From Streptomyces sp. YIM 130001 (GTDB lineage Bacteria; Actinomycetota; Actinomycetes; Streptomycetales; Streptomycetaceae): 64,000 bases of DNA. The position numbers and the translations under genes are program-made. Under the pieces are notes generated by a model. That model did not search any database. It saw nothing but the letters and a program-made list of their open reading frames with translations, and was not told where the DNA came from. Location: positions 372,001 to 436,000 of the forward strand of contig NZ_KZ984552.1 in the NCBI RefSeq assembly GCF_003574445.1, read 5' to 3'. Of the stretch, positions 1 to 9,035 are shown piece by piece (the stretch's first letter is position 1; each line of letters starts with the position of its first letter).

Positions 1-36
1 CGGGCCGGTGCGGCCCGCCGCGTTACGCCATGCCGT

Positions 37-75
37 GCCCGCCGGAACGTGCAGCGCACGTGCGTTCCGGCGGGC
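37..75. terminator. Strong hairpin upstream of the haemoglobin gene
   Basis: A perfect 13-bp inverted repeat (GCCCGCCGGAACG at 37-49, CGTTCCGGCGGGC at 63-75) encloses a 13-nt loop. It ends 28 bp before the haemoglobin ATG. No U-tract follows, which is usual for Streptomyces terminators. It most likely ends transcription of a gene lying before the window, but it could also form in the haemoglobin leader. The stem is seen directly; the role is inferred. Confidence 0.6.
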
Positions 76-102
76 AGGGCATCGCCGATACCGTCAGGGC
101 GC

Positions 103-522
103 ATGGCGGATGTGACGATCTATCCGCGCATCGGCGGTGAGGACGCGGTCGCCGCAGCGGTGGACCTGTTCTACGAACGTGTGCCGGCCGACCCGCAGTC
201 GGCCGGGTACTTCACCGGAGTCGACCTGGCCGTGCTGAAGCGGCACCAGCGTGCGTTCGTGGGCCGGGCGCTCGGGTCGGGCCGCCCGTACACCGGGCGG
301 GCGATGCGCCGGACCCACAGCGGGATCGACGTCAGCTCGGAGGATTTCGACCGCGTACTCGGTCATCTGGTCGCGGCGCTCGAACTGACGGGGGCCGACG
401 CGGCCACGGTCGGCTCGATCGCCGGGGCGGCGCCACTCGAGCCCGACGTCGTCGCGCGACCGTGGGCGGCAGCCGCAGTCGGCCGGGGCTCGTTCAGGCG
501 CCCGGTGCCAGCGCGTCCCTAA
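103..522 (+). CDS. Group I truncated haemoglobin
   Basis: 139-residue 2-on-2 globin that would bind haem and react with O2 or NO in the cytoplasm. The N-terminus (IYPRIGGEDAV, then DLFYERV) is the standard truncated-globin opening, with the Phe-Tyr pair at B9-B10 (F23, Y24). H48-Q49 sits in the E helix, and H72 in AMRRTHSGI is the likely proximal haem ligand. I chose the ATG at 103 because the family starts close to the IYxxIGG motif; an in-frame extension back to 49 would run through the terminator stem. The last 20 residues or so are basic and Pro/Ala-rich and go beyond the globin fold. Its 3' end overlaps the convergent cobC fusion by 29 bp. Confidence 0.88.
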   Translation: MADVTIYPRIGGEDAVAAAVDLFYERVPADPQSAGYFTGVDLAVLKRHQRAFVGRALGSGRPYTGRAMRRTHSGIDVSSEDFDRVLGHLVAALELTGADAATVGSIAGAAPLEPDVVARPWAAAAVGRGSFRRPVPARP

Positions 523-2365
523 GGGCCCGCAGGAAGCGTTCCGTCGTCGTCCGGTCGCGGACCGCGAGGCGCAGCCACTCGGGGCCGAGGCCGGGAAACG
601 TGTCGCCGCGACGCACCGCGAAACCGTCCGCGCGCAGCCGTTCACGTACCCGCGCCGCCTGCGCCAGGCGGATCAGGACGAACGGGCCTTCGGCCGGCTC
701 GACGACATGCACGCCGGTCAACCCGCCGAGCCCGGCGAGCAGATGGGCCCGGTCGGCCGCGATCCGGCCGGCCGCCCGCTCGGCCTCCTGCAGGGCGTGC
801 GGCTCGACGCACGCTTCGGCCGCCGCGAGCGCCGGGCTGGACACCGGCCACAGCGGCTGGGCCCGTTCGAGCTCGGTCAGCAGGCCGGGCTCCGCCAGGA
901 CGTAACCGATCCGCAGGCCCGCCAGGCCCCAGGTCTTGGTGAGGCTGCGCAGTACGACCAGTCCGGGCAGGTCCTGACGGCCGGCCAGCGCCTCGCGCTC
1001 GCCGGGAACGGCGTCCATGAACGCCTCGTCGACGACGAGGGTGCGGCCCGGCCGGGCGAGCGCGGCCAGGCTCACGGCCGGATGCAGGGCCGAGGTGGGG
1101 TTGGTCGGGTTGCCCACGACCACCAGGTCGGCGTCCTCGGGGACGGTGGCCGGGTCCAGGCGGAAGCCGTCCGCGGCGTCGAGCAGGACGCGTTCCACGT
1201 GGTGCCCGGCGTCGAGCAGCGCGGCCTCCGGCTCCGTGAACTGCGGATGGACGACCACCGCACGCCGAGGCCTCAGGGCCCGCGCGAGCAGGACGAACGC
1301 CTCGGCCGCTCCGGCGGTCAACAGCACGCGTTCCACGGGGAGTCCGTGCCGCCCGGCGACCGCTTCGCGGGCGCGGCGGCCGTCCGGATAGGCCGCGAGC
1401 GAGTCGAGGGAGGCGGCGACACGTTCGCGGAGCCAGGCGGGCGGCGTCCCCGTCCGTACGTTGACGGCGAGGTCGGTGAGGCCGGCGTCGCGCACCTCCG
1501 CATCGCCGTGATGCCGCAGATCGTGGACACCGGGGCAGGCAGTCGCAGTCGCAGTCGCCGGGCCGGACACCGCGGCGACCGGAGCGTGCCTGCGGGCCAC
1601 CGCGCAGGTGGCCGTGGCCGCGGAGCCGCCGGACTTCCGCTTGGGGACGAGCAGTTCGCCGCCTCCGGCGAGCGCGGCGGCCTCCGCGACGGACGGCGTG
1701 CCCGCGGCGGCGACGGGTGCGGGGGACGGATGCGGTACGGCCACGCCGGCGAGCCGGCCCGCAGGGTGGGTCACCAGCGGCACACCCAGCTTCCGTGCGA
1801 CCTCGACCAGTGCGGGCTCTTCCGACTTGCCGTCCACCGTGGCCAGCTCGGCCACCTCGAGCGGATCCAGTCCGGCCTCGTCGAGCGTGTCGAGGACGAG
1901 CCGCAGCACCACGTCGACCGTCGCGCCACGACGCGCACCGACGCCGACGACCACCGACGGCGGTCCGGGCTCGACCGAGCCCGCGCCGTCCGGGTGCGAC
2001 CGCCGTATTCGCGGCGCGGCATCGGACGGATCCGTCCCCGTGGCCGTGGATGCCCCGAGGATCTCGCCCACCTGGGTGGCGAGTGCCGCTGCGCCGGCCG
2101 CCGCCGTCAGCGGGACGGCAGCACGGCCCGACTCGTCGACGCAGACCAGGTCCGGTGACTCGGCCCCGGCAGCGAGCACCGAAGCGGCCAGCCGTACCGC
2201 TTCCGCCGGCGACAGGACGCAGACGACCTGCCGGCACTCGGCGAAGGCGCGCGCCGCGGCGTCCCGCACCGGACCGTCGTACACGCGCGCGCGTGCGGGC
2301 CAGACGGCTGCGAGGCGGTCGCGCACAGGAGTGCCGGCGGCGGTGCCGCAGATCAGGCCGATCAC
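494..2365 (-). CDS. cobC: CbiG/CobE/CobC fusion: cobalamin biosynthesis protein with PLP decarboxylase domain
   Basis: 623-residue fusion for cobalamin synthesis. About residues 1-110 resemble the N-terminal part of CbiG, and about 135-230 resemble CobE/CbiG-C (VVVGVGARRGATVDVV, ATVDGKSEEPAL). From about 285 on it is a fold-type I aminotransferase-like domain of the CobC/CobD L-threonine-O-3-phosphate decarboxylase family, with NPTNPTS, VVDEAFMD and a PLP lysine at K477 in SLTKTWGL. That domain supplies aminopropanol phosphate for the nucleotide loop. The start is GTG with a good GAAGGAG site 8-10 nt upstream. An Ala/Thr run joins the CobE and PLP parts (a GTCGCA tandem near 1541-1560). It is transcribed away from the ZIP gene. 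Whether the CbiG-like part is active cannot be told here. Confidence 0.85.
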   Translation of the reverse strand: MIGLICGTAAGTPVRDRLAAVWPARARVYDGPVRDAAARAFAECRQVVCVLSPAEAVRLAASVLAAGAESPDLVCVDESGRAAVPLTAAAGAAALATQVGEILGASTATGTDPSDAAPRIRRSHPDGAGSVEPGPPSVVVGVGARRGATVDVVLRLVLDTLDEAGLDPLEVAELATVDGKSEEPALVEVARKLGVPLVTHPAGRLAGVAVPHPSPAPVAAAGTPSVAEAAALAGGGELLVPKRKSGGSAATATCAVARRHAPVAAVSGPATATATACPGVHDLRHHGDAEVRDAGLTDLAVNVRTGTPPAWLRERVAASLDSLAAYPDGRRAREAVAGRHGLPVERVLLTAGAAEAFVLLARALRPRRAVVVHPQFTEPEAALLDAGHHVERVLLDAADGFRLDPATVPEDADLVVVGNPTNPTSALHPAVSLAALARPGRTLVVDEAFMDAVPGEREALAGRQDLPGLVVLRSLTKTWGLAGLRIGYVLAEPGLLTELERAQPLWPVSSPALAAAEACVEPHALQEAERAAGRIAADRAHLLAGLGGLTGVHVVEPAEGPFVLIRLAQAARVRERLRADGFAVRRGDTFPGLGPEWLRLAVRDRTTTERFLRALRDALAPGA

Positions 2366-2466
2366 TCAACTACTCCTTCGCCTCCGGCGGCCGACGCGGG
2401 CCGCCGGGAAGGTTACGGGTGAATTCTGGTTGTGCACCGGGCAGTTCGATCCACTAGCAAGAAGCC

Positions 2467-3213
2467 ATGGCGGTGTTCGTCGCGCTCGGCGCGTTCCTGA
2501 TGACACTGGTGGGCGGTTGGGCGGCGCAGCGCGTCACCGACCGCAGGCACCTGGTGCTCGGCCTGGCCGGCGGCCTGATGCTGGGGGTGGTCGGCCTCGA
2601 GTTGCTGCCCGAGGCGCTCGAGGCGGCCGGTGAGGAGTTCCTCGGTGTGCCGAGGGCGTTGCTGCTGTTCGTCGCCGGATTCCTCACCGCGCACTGCGTG
2701 GAGCGGCTGCTCGCCGTACGCCAAGCGGGTCATGGTGGAGAAGGGCACGGGCACGGGTATGCGGGTGCCGAGCGAGTGCCCCAGGTGGGGCTGACCGCTG
2801 CCGGGGCCATGGTCGTGCACAGCCTGATGGACGGCGTCGCCATCGGGGCCGCGTTCCAGGCGGGCGAGACGATGGGCCTCACCGTCGCCCTCGCGGTCAT
2901 CACCCACGACTTCGCCGACGGCTTCAACACGTACACCCTCACCCGGCTGTACGGGAACGCGCGCCGCAGAGCGCTCGCCATGCTCTTCGCGGCGGCGGCC
3001 GCCCCGGTCGTGGGCGCCGCGTCGACGCTCCTTCTCACACTGCCGGTGGGACTGCTCGGCAGCTATCTGGGCTTCTTCGGCGGCGCCCTGCTCTATCTCG
3101 CCGCCGCCGAGATCCTCCCCGAGGCGCATCACGACCACCCCACTGCTCCCACCCTGCTGTGCACGGTCACCGGAGTGGGCTTCGTCTGGCTGGTGGTGGG
3201 GATCGCCGAATGA
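2467..3213 (+). CDS. ZIP-family divalent metal transporter
   Basis: 248-residue polytopic membrane protein with seven or eight hydrophobic segments. The metal-binding helices are typical of ZIP proteins: HSLMDGVAIGAAF (helix IV), ITHDFADGFNT (helix V) and EILPEAHHDH. A His/Gly-rich loop (GHGGEGHGHGYAG, about residue 92) lies between helices III and IV. Likely substrates are Zn2+ or a related divalent ion. Its position between cobC and cobB makes a cobalt role imaginable, but nothing in the protein itself shows that. I saw no Zur box (TGAAAATCATTTTCA type) in the 101-bp gap shared with cobC. The Shine-Dalgarno sequence is weak. It converges on cobB. Confidence 0.85.
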   Translation: MAVFVALGAFLMTLVGGWAAQRVTDRRHLVLGLAGGLMLGVVGLELLPEALEAAGEEFLGVPRALLLFVAGFLTAHCVERLLAVRQAGHGGEGHGHGYAGAERVPQVGLTAAGAMVVHSLMDGVAIGAAFQAGETMGLTVALAVITHDFADGFNTYTLTRLYGNARRRALAMLFAAAAAPVVGAASTLLLTLPVGLLGSYLGFFGGALLYLAAAEILPEAHHDHPTAPTLLCTVTGVGFVWLVVGIAE

Positions 3214-3238
3214 CGGCCCGGGCAGCGGTGGTACGACC

Positions 3239-4636
3239 TCACGTCGCGCACCGCTCGACGAAACGGCGCGCGATGTCCGCGCTCGCCGCCCAGTGCGTGT
3301 GCAGATAGCTGGCGTGCACGCCGTCCTGCACGAACCCCTCGACCCGCCGCTCCGGCCGGTGCATGCCCCACGCCGGGGTGTCGCCCGCGCCCGGCTCCAC
3401 GGCGGTGCGATGGAACTCGTGCCCCCGGATCCGGCTGCCCGTCACGGCCAGCGGACTGTCCGCCACCGCCACCGCGTCCCGGTAGCCGAGGGTGAGACGG
3501 TCCGTCATCCGCGCCTCGGCGTCGAGCACGCCGCACATCGGCGCACCGTCCAGGGAGCGCGAGAGATACAGCAGTCCCGCGCACTCGGCGGCGATCGGGG
3601 CACCGGTGCGCGCCAGGGCGCTCACGGCCCGGCGGAGCGGCGCGTTGGCGGACAACTCGGGGGCGTACACCTCGGGGAAGCCGCCACCGACCACCAGGCC
3701 CCGCGTCCCCTCGGGCAGGCCCTCGTCGTGCAGCGGGTCGAAGGGCACCACGTCCGCGCCCGCGGCGGTGAGCAGTTCACGGTGCTCGGCGTACGAGAAA
3801 GTGAACGCCGGGCCCTCCGCCACGGCCACCACGGGACGCACGCCCGCGCGCGGACTCTCGCCCGCGCCCAGCGCCCCGTACGGATCCCATGCGGCGTCCG
3901 GCAGGTCGGGCGCACTGCGGGCGAGCGCGAACAGCGCCTCCAGGTCGCAGCCCTCGCGCACCTGCGCGGTGGTCGCCCGTACCGACTCGACGGCATCCGG
4001 CTGCCGTTCGGCGACCGGCACAAGGCCCAGGTGCCGGGACGGTGTGCGGACCCGCGGAGCCCGGCGCAGCACCCCGAGCACCGGTACGCCGCTGCCGCCG
4101 AGCGCGTCGCGCAGCAGCTCCTCGTGCCGGTCCGAGCCGACCTTGTTGAGGATCACCCCGCCGATCCGCACCGTCGGGTCCCAGGAGGCGAACCCGTGCA
4201 CCAGGGCCGCCACCGAACGCGACTGCGAGGAGGCGTCCACGACCAGGACCACGGGGGCCCGCAGCAGCGCGGCGAGCTGCGCCGTGGACGCCAGATCACC
4301 GAGCCCCGACGCCCCGTCGTACAGGCCCATCACGCCTTCCACGACGGCCAGGTCACAGCCCTGGGCGCCGTGCGCGAACAACGGCGCCATCATGTCCGTA
4401 CCGCACAGGTACGCATCCAGGTTGCGGCCCGGACGGCCCGTGGCGAGAGCGTGGTAGCCGGGGTCGATGTAGTCGGGCCCGACCTTGTGCGGCGAGACCC
4501 GGTACCCGGCCTCCGTGAAGGCCGCCATCAGCCCCGTCGCGACGGTGGTCTTGCCGGCACCCGACGAAGGCGCCGCGATCACGAGCCGCGGTACGGATGC
4601 CGTGGACGTGCCGCCGCCCCGTCCTGTCGTCACCAC
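3239..4636 (-). CDS. cobB: Cobyrinate/hydrogenobyrinate a,c-diamide synthase
   Basis: 465 residues. It amidates the a and c side chains of (hydrogeno)byrinate using glutamine and ATP. A P-loop lies near the N-terminus (APSSGAGKTTVATGL), followed by the dethiobiotin-synthetase-like domain (KVGPDYIDPGYH). The C-terminal class I glutamine amidotransferase domain carries its nucleophilic cysteine in AAECAGLLYLS and a late histidine in RGHEFHRT. The start is GTG at 4636; an adjacent second GTG could also serve. It follows cobO by 25 nt and is the last gene of the riboswitch-led run visible on this strand. Confidence 0.93.
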   Translation of the reverse strand: MVTTGRGGGTSTASVPRLVIAAPSSGAGKTTVATGLMAAFTEAGYRVSPHKVGPDYIDPGYHALATGRPGRNLDAYLCGTDMMAPLFAHGAQGCDLAVVEGVMGLYDGASGLGDLASTAQLAALLRAPVVLVVDASSQSRSVAALVHGFASWDPTVRIGGVILNKVGSDRHEELLRDALGGSGVPVLGVLRRAPRVRTPSRHLGLVPVAERQPDAVESVRATTAQVREGCDLEALFALARSAPDLPDAAWDPYGALGAGESPRAGVRPVVAVAEGPAFTFSYAEHRELLTAAGADVVPFDPLHDEGLPEGTRGLVVGGGFPEVYAPELSANAPLRRAVSALARTGAPIAAECAGLLYLSRSLDGAPMCGVLDAEARMTDRLTLGYRDAVAVADSPLAVTGSRIRGHEFHRTAVEPGAGDTPAWGMHRPERRVEGFVQDGVHASYLHTHWAASADIARRFVERCAT

Positions 4637-4661
4637 GGCGTCGTCACCGCTCGTCGGACCG

Positions 4662-5261
4662 TCACCATTCGATGCCCCGCTGGCCCTTCTGCCCGGCGTC
4701 CATCGGGTGCTTGACCTTCGACATGTCGGTCACCAGGTCCGCGAAGTCGATCAGCCGGTCGGGGGCGTTGCGGCCGGTGATCACCACATGCTGGTTGCCG
4801 GGCCGCTCGCGCAGTACGGACACCACCTCGTCCGGGTCCACCCAGCCCCAGTGCATCGGGTACGCGAACTCGTCGAGGACGTACAGCCGGTACGTCTCCG
4901 CCGCCAGGTCGCGCTTGACCTGCTCCCAGCCCTCGCGGGCGGCCTCCTCGTTGCTGTACTGGCTGTCGCGCTGCACCCACGACCAGCCCTCGCCCATCTT
5001 GTGCCAGGCGACCGTGCCGCCCTCGCCGGAGTCGCCGAGCACCCGCAGGGCGCGTTCCTCGCCGACCTTCCACTTGGCGGACTTCACGAACTGGAAGACC
5101 CCGACCGGCCAGCCCTGGTTCCAGGCCCGCATGGCGAGCCCGAACGCGGCCGTCGACTTGCCCTTGCCGATGCCCGTGTGCACGAACACCAGCGGGCGGT
5201 TGCGGCGCTGCCGCGTGGTGAGTCCGTCGTCCGGGACGACGGCAGGCTTTCCCTGTGGCAT
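4662..5261 (-). CDS. cobO: Cob(I)yrinic acid a,c-diamide adenosyltransferase
   Basis: 199 residues, CobO/BtuR type. It transfers the 5'-deoxyadenosyl group of ATP to Co(I) corrinoid. The P-loop is HTGIGKGKSTAAFGLA near residue 30; YVLDEFAYPMHWGW and VVITGRNAP follow the family pattern, and the protein ends in the usual GIEW. The ATG at 5261 has an AGGAGG 8 nt upstream, so a longer frame reading back to 5471 is rejected. The start overlaps the stop of the chelatase gene (TGATG), implying translational coupling. Confidence 0.94.
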   Translation of the reverse strand: MPQGKPAVVPDDGLTTRQRRNRPLVFVHTGIGKGKSTAAFGLAMRAWNQGWPVGVFQFVKSAKWKVGEERALRVLGDSGEGGTVAWHKMGEGWSWVQRDSQYSNEEAAREGWEQVKRDLAAETYRLYVLDEFAYPMHWGWVDPDEVVSVLRERPGNQHVVITGRNAPDRLIDFADLVTDMSKVKHPMDAGQKGQRGIEW

Positions 5262-7411
5262 CAGGCGGCCCTCCTGGTTCCTCGTGCGTCGTTGACGAAT
5301 GCGGTGATCGACTCGGCGCGCAGCTCGTCCAGCGTCACCGCGCTGCCGCCCAACTCCCGGGCGAGCAGCCCCGCGAGGCCGAGCCGCACCGGGCCGGTCT
5401 CGCAGTCCACGACCACCGAGGCGGTTCCCTCGGAGGCATGCAGGCGCGCCGCGCGGCGCGCCCGGTCCCACGGGTCGGCGGGCGTACCGGCGGCCACGCG
5501 CGCGCGTGGCACCTGCGTACCGCGCACGCCAGGGGCGGTGGCCCGGCCGTCCGTCACGACGACCTGCAGGGCCCTCCGCGACGGGTCGCGCAGCCGTTCC
5601 ACCCGCAGCACGTCGTGCGCCTTGAGCAGCCCGGCGTCCAGCGGGGTACGGCCACCGGTCGGCACCGACTCCAGGCGCGCCGCCGCGGCGTCGACCGACG
5701 AGGTGGGCGGCAGGACGACCTCGGCGCCGGTGCCGCGGAACGTCACCAGGCCGACCTTGTCCCGGCGTTGGTAGGCGTCGAGCAGCAGCGAGAGCACCGC
5801 ACCCTTGACGGCGCTCATCCGCTTCCGCGCGGCCATCGACCCGGAGGCGTCCACCACGAAGAGCACGAGGTTGCCCTCGCGGCCTTCTCGGGTCGCCTGC
5901 CTCAGGTCGTCGCGCCGCACCTCCAGACCGCGTCCGGAGCGGCCGCGGGCCCGCTGGTGCGGGGCGGCCGCCTGCAGTGTCGCGGCGAGATGCAGCTTGG
6001 TGAGCCGACCCCGCGGCGGGCGGGCGCCGGTGGTTCGGCCATGTTCCGTACGGGCCCTGGAGCGGCGGCCCGCGGCGCCCGCGCCGGTCCCCGGCACACT
6101 CAGGAGCTTCGCGCGGAACGGTTCGCCCGCGGACACGGCGCCCTGCTCGGCGGCCGCGTTCCCGGGTGAGGCGCCTTCACCCGAGTCGTCGGACGCGTCC
6201 GCTCGGGGCGCGTCGGCGGGCTCGCGCTCCTCCGGGGCCTCCGGTGCCTCGGCTGAGGAGGCCCCGTCGGTGGGAGGCGGTCCCTGCGGGGCGTCGGCGG
6301 GCGGCTGTCCGCCACCGCCACCGGGCCCGCCGTCCCCGTCCGGCCCGCCGTCGGGTTCGTCGTCGCCGTCCGGCGTGCCGGGCTCCTCATCGGGCTCGTC
6401 GTCCGCGGACTCCCGCAGTGTGTCGTCGAGCAACTCCTCGTCCAGCCCCGGAGCGTCGAACGGATTGCGGCGCCTGCGGTGCGGCAGCGCCAGCAGCGCG
6501 GCCTGCCGCACGTCCTCGACGTCCACGTCAGTGCGGCCGGCCCAGGCGGCCAGCGCGGTCGCCGTACGCGCCATCACGATGTCCGCACGCATGCCGTCCA
6601 CCTCGAACGCCGCGCAGGTCGCCGCGATCTGCCGCAGCGCACCGTCCCCGAGACGAACCTCCGCGAGCAGCGCGCGGGCCGACACGATCCGCTCGCGCAG
6701 CTGCGCCTCGTCGGCGTCCCAGCGCGCCGCGAACACCTCGGCGTCGTCCTCGAACGCGAGGCGCCGGCGCACCACCTCGACGCGCTGGTCGGGCTCGCGG
6801 GACGCGGCCACCTCGACGGTGAGGCCGAAGCGGTCGAGCAACTGCGGCCGGAGTTCGCCCTCTTCGGGGTTCATCGTGCCGACCAGCAGGAAACGCGCCG
6901 CGTGCCGTACGGACACACCCTCGCGCTCCACGTACGAGGCACCCATCGCGGCGGCGTCGAGGAGCACGTCGATCAGGTGGTCGTGGAGCAGATTGACCTC
7001 GTCGACGTACAGGATCCCGCGGTTCGCCGCGGCGAGCAGACCCGGCTCGAAGGCCTTCACGCCCTCCGCGAGCGCCCGCTCGATGTCGAGCGCGCCCACC
7101 AGCCGGTCCTCCGAGGCGCCGACGGGCAGTTCGACCGTCCGGGCGGGCCGAGCCGTGCCGGCGGCGCCGTCGTGCGGGCCGTCCGGGCAGCCCGGGTCGG
7201 GCGCCGCGGGGTCGCAGGAGAAGCGGCAGCCGGGCACCACGTCCACGTCCGGCAGCAGGGCGGTGAGCGCGCGCACCGCGGTGCTCTTGGCGGTGCCCTT
7301 CTCACCGCGCACCAGCACGCCGCCCACGGCCGGACTGACCGCGTTGAGCAGCAGCGCGAGCCGCAGATCGTCCTGACCGACGATCGCGGTGAACGGATAC
7401 GGGGTGTTCAT
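5261..7411 (-). CDS. Cobaltochelatase-type AAA+/VWA subunit (ChlI-ChlD fusion)
   Basis: 716-residue fusion of a BchI/ChlI-like AAA+ ATPase (Walker A GEKGTAKSTAV near residue 40; Walker B-like ILYVDEVNLLHDH) and a BchD/ChlD-like half. The linker, about residues 325-430, is extremely acidic and Pro/Gly-rich. The C-terminal VWA domain keeps the MIDAS motif DASGSMA and VTDGRA. In aerobic cobalamin synthesis such a subunit powers cobalt insertion together with a large CobN subunit. Here the neighbours are cobQ upstream and cobO downstream, and no cobN is present in the window. A magnesium chelatase role is unlikely because nothing else points to chlorophyll synthesis. RBS TAGGAGTG precedes the ATG. 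Confidence 0.88.
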   Translation of the reverse strand: MNTPYPFTAIVGQDDLRLALLLNAVSPAVGGVLVRGEKGTAKSTAVRALTALLPDVDVVPGCRFSCDPAAPDPGCPDGPHDGAAGTARPARTVELPVGASEDRLVGALDIERALAEGVKAFEPGLLAAANRGILYVDEVNLLHDHLIDVLLDAAAMGASYVEREGVSVRHAARFLLVGTMNPEEGELRPQLLDRFGLTVEVAASREPDQRVEVVRRRLAFEDDAEVFAARWDADEAQLRERIVSARALLAEVRLGDGALRQIAATCAAFEVDGMRADIVMARTATALAAWAGRTDVDVEDVRQAALLALPHRRRRNPFDAPGLDEELLDDTLRESADDEPDEEPGTPDGDDEPDGGPDGDGGPGGGGGQPPADAPQGPPPTDGASSAEAPEAPEEREPADAPRADASDDSGEGASPGNAAAEQGAVSAGEPFRAKLLSVPGTGAGAAGRRSRARTEHGRTTGARPPRGRLTKLHLAATLQAAAPHQRARGRSGRGLEVRRDDLRQATREGREGNLVLFVVDASGSMAARKRMSAVKGAVLSLLLDAYQRRDKVGLVTFRGTGAEVVLPPTSSVDAAAARLESVPTGGRTPLDAGLLKAHDVLRVERLRDPSRRALQVVVTDGRATAPGVRGTQVPRARVAAGTPADPWDRARRAARLHASEGTASVVVDCETGPVRLGLAGLLARELGGSAVTLDELRAESITAFVNDARGTRRAA

Positions 7412-7460
7412 GACGGAGTCACTCCTAGGGAAGTGGGTACGGGCGGCACACGCGGCACGG

Positions 7461-9035
7461 TCAGCGGGGCGCCCCCGGAGCGACGAACGGCAGTCCGACG
7501 GGTGCGCCGGACTCGATGAGCCGCAGGAGGCCCGCGGTGTCCGCGTGCTCCTCGATCAGATCGCCGAGCCGGTCCAACTGCTCCTCCCGCAGCTGCCCGA
7601 AGGACGTGTCGGGCGCCGGCACGAAGCGCCGGCCCGAGGCGGCGGCGACCTCGCGCAGCAACGCCCGCCGGAACGCGTCCGACTCGAGGGAGCCGTGCCA
7701 GTGGGTGCCCCACACGGCCCCCGACCGGCAGCCGTCCAGCGGCCGCCCTTCGGTATCGGTCAGGAAGGCGTCCCCGCCGCGCACATCGGCGACGCCGTGG
7801 TGGATCTCGTACCCCTCGACGGGCTCGTCGAGGGCGACGCCGACGGGCCGGGCGAGGGTCTTGTCCACCGCGAACCGCACGCGCAGCGGCAGCAGTCCGA
7901 GACCGTCGACCGTGCCCGCCCGAGATTCGACCTCGTCCTCGATCCGCTCGCCGAGCAACTGGTATCCGCCGCAGATGCCGAGGACCGGACGCCCCTCGGC
8001 GGCCCGGCGCGCCACCGCGTCCGCGAGCCCGCGCTCGCGCAGCCACTCCAGGGCCCGTACGGTGCCGCGGGTCCCGGGCAGCACGACCAGGTCGGCGTCG
8101 GCCAGTTCCTCGGGGCGGTCCACGAAGCGGACCACCACGCCCGGTTCGGCCGCGAGAGCGTCGACATCGGTGAAGTTCGACATCAGCGGCACGGCGCACA
8201 CCGCGATCCGCAGCACCTCCTCGCCGGCCGGCGGGGCCACCACGGACTCCCGCACCGTCCCGCGCAGCGAGACCCGCAGGCCGTCCTCCTCGTCGATGCC
8301 GAGGCCGTGGGCGTACGGCAGGACGCCGTAGGTCCGGCGGCCGGTGAGCCGCGTCATCATGTCGAGGCCCGGTTCGAGCAGCGAGACGTCCCCGCGGAAC
8401 TTGTTGACCAGGTAACCGGCCACCAGTTCCTGGTCCTCGGCGGACAGCAGGGCGGTCGTGCCGAAGAACGAGGCGAAGACACCACCGCGGTCGATGTCGC
8501 CCACCACGACGACCGGGAACCGTGCGGCACGGGCGATGCCCATGTTCACGATGTCGGTGCGCCGCAGGTTGATCTCCGCCGGGCTGCCGGCGCCCTCGCA
8601 GATCACCGCGTCGTAGGAACTCCGCAGCTGTGCAAGGCAGTCGACGACCGTGTCCAGCAGTCCCTCCCGGTGTCCGCCGTAAGGTCCGTCCCCGCCGGGC
8701 GCCCGCTGCGTGCCTCCGAAGAAGCCGCGAGCGCTCATCTCGCCCACCGGCTTGCCGAGCAGGACCACTTGGCTGCTGCGGTCCGAACCGGGCTTGAGCA
8801 GCACGGGGTTCATCAGCGCCGTCGGCTCCACGCGCGCGGCCTGCGCCTGCATGGCCTGCGCCCGTCCGATCTCGGCGCCCTCCCGGGTGACGAACGAATT
8901 GAGCGACATGTTCTGCGCCTTGAACGGCGCGACGGAGACGCCCTTGCGGGCCAGCCAGCGGCAGATGCCCGCAGTGACCACACTCTTGCCCGCGTCGGAC
9001 GTGGTCCCCGCGATCAGCAGCCCGCCACCCGTCAT
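7461..9035 (-). CDS. cobQ: Cobyric acid synthase
   Basis: 524 residues. It amidates the b, d, e and g carboxylates of adenosylcobyrinic acid a,c-diamide. The N-terminal ATPase domain starts GLLIAGTTSDAGKSVVTAG and contains APFKAQNMSLNS and VICEGAGSPAEINL. The C-terminal triad-type GATase carries the nucleophile C355 in GICGGYQLLG, with a later GTHWHG. The ATG at 9035 overlaps the cobD stop by 4 nt (ATGA). Longer readings upstream run inside cobD and are artefacts. Only 49 nt separate it from the chelatase gene, so there is no room for a cobN remnant. Confidence 0.94.
   Translation of the reverse strand: MTGGGLLIAGTTSDAGKSVVTAGICRWLARKGVSVAPFKAQNMSLNSFVTREGAEIGRAQAMQAQAARVEPTALMNPVLLKPGSDRSSQVVLLGKPVGEMSARGFFGGTQRAPGGDGPYGGHREGLLDTVVDCLAQLRSSYDAVICEGAGSPAEINLRRTDIVNMGIARAARFPVVVVGDIDRGGVFASFFGTTALLSAEDQELVAGYLVNKFRGDVSLLEPGLDMMTRLTGRRTYGVLPYAHGLGIDEEDGLRVSLRGTVRESVVAPPAGEEVLRIAVCAVPLMSNFTDVDALAAEPGVVVRFVDRPEELADADLVVLPGTRGTVRALEWLRERGLADAVARRAAEGRPVLGICGGYQLLGERIEDEVESRAGTVDGLGLLPLRVRFAVDKTLARPVGVALDEPVEGYEIHHGVADVRGGDAFLTDTEGRPLDGCRSGAVWGTHWHGSLESDAFRRALLREVAAASGRRFVPAPDTSFGQLREEQLDRLGDLIEEHADTAGLLRLIESGAPVGLPFVAPGAPR

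Noticed and set aside
1541..1560. GTCGCA tandem repeat in cobC as a microsatellite element
   Set aside because: It is just three units, in frame, and encodes the Ala/Thr linker of the fusion; nothing suggests phase variation.
2366..2466. Zur or riboswitch control of the ZIP gene
   Set aside because: I looked for a Zur-type dyad and for cobalamin-riboswitch blocks in the short gap and found neither.
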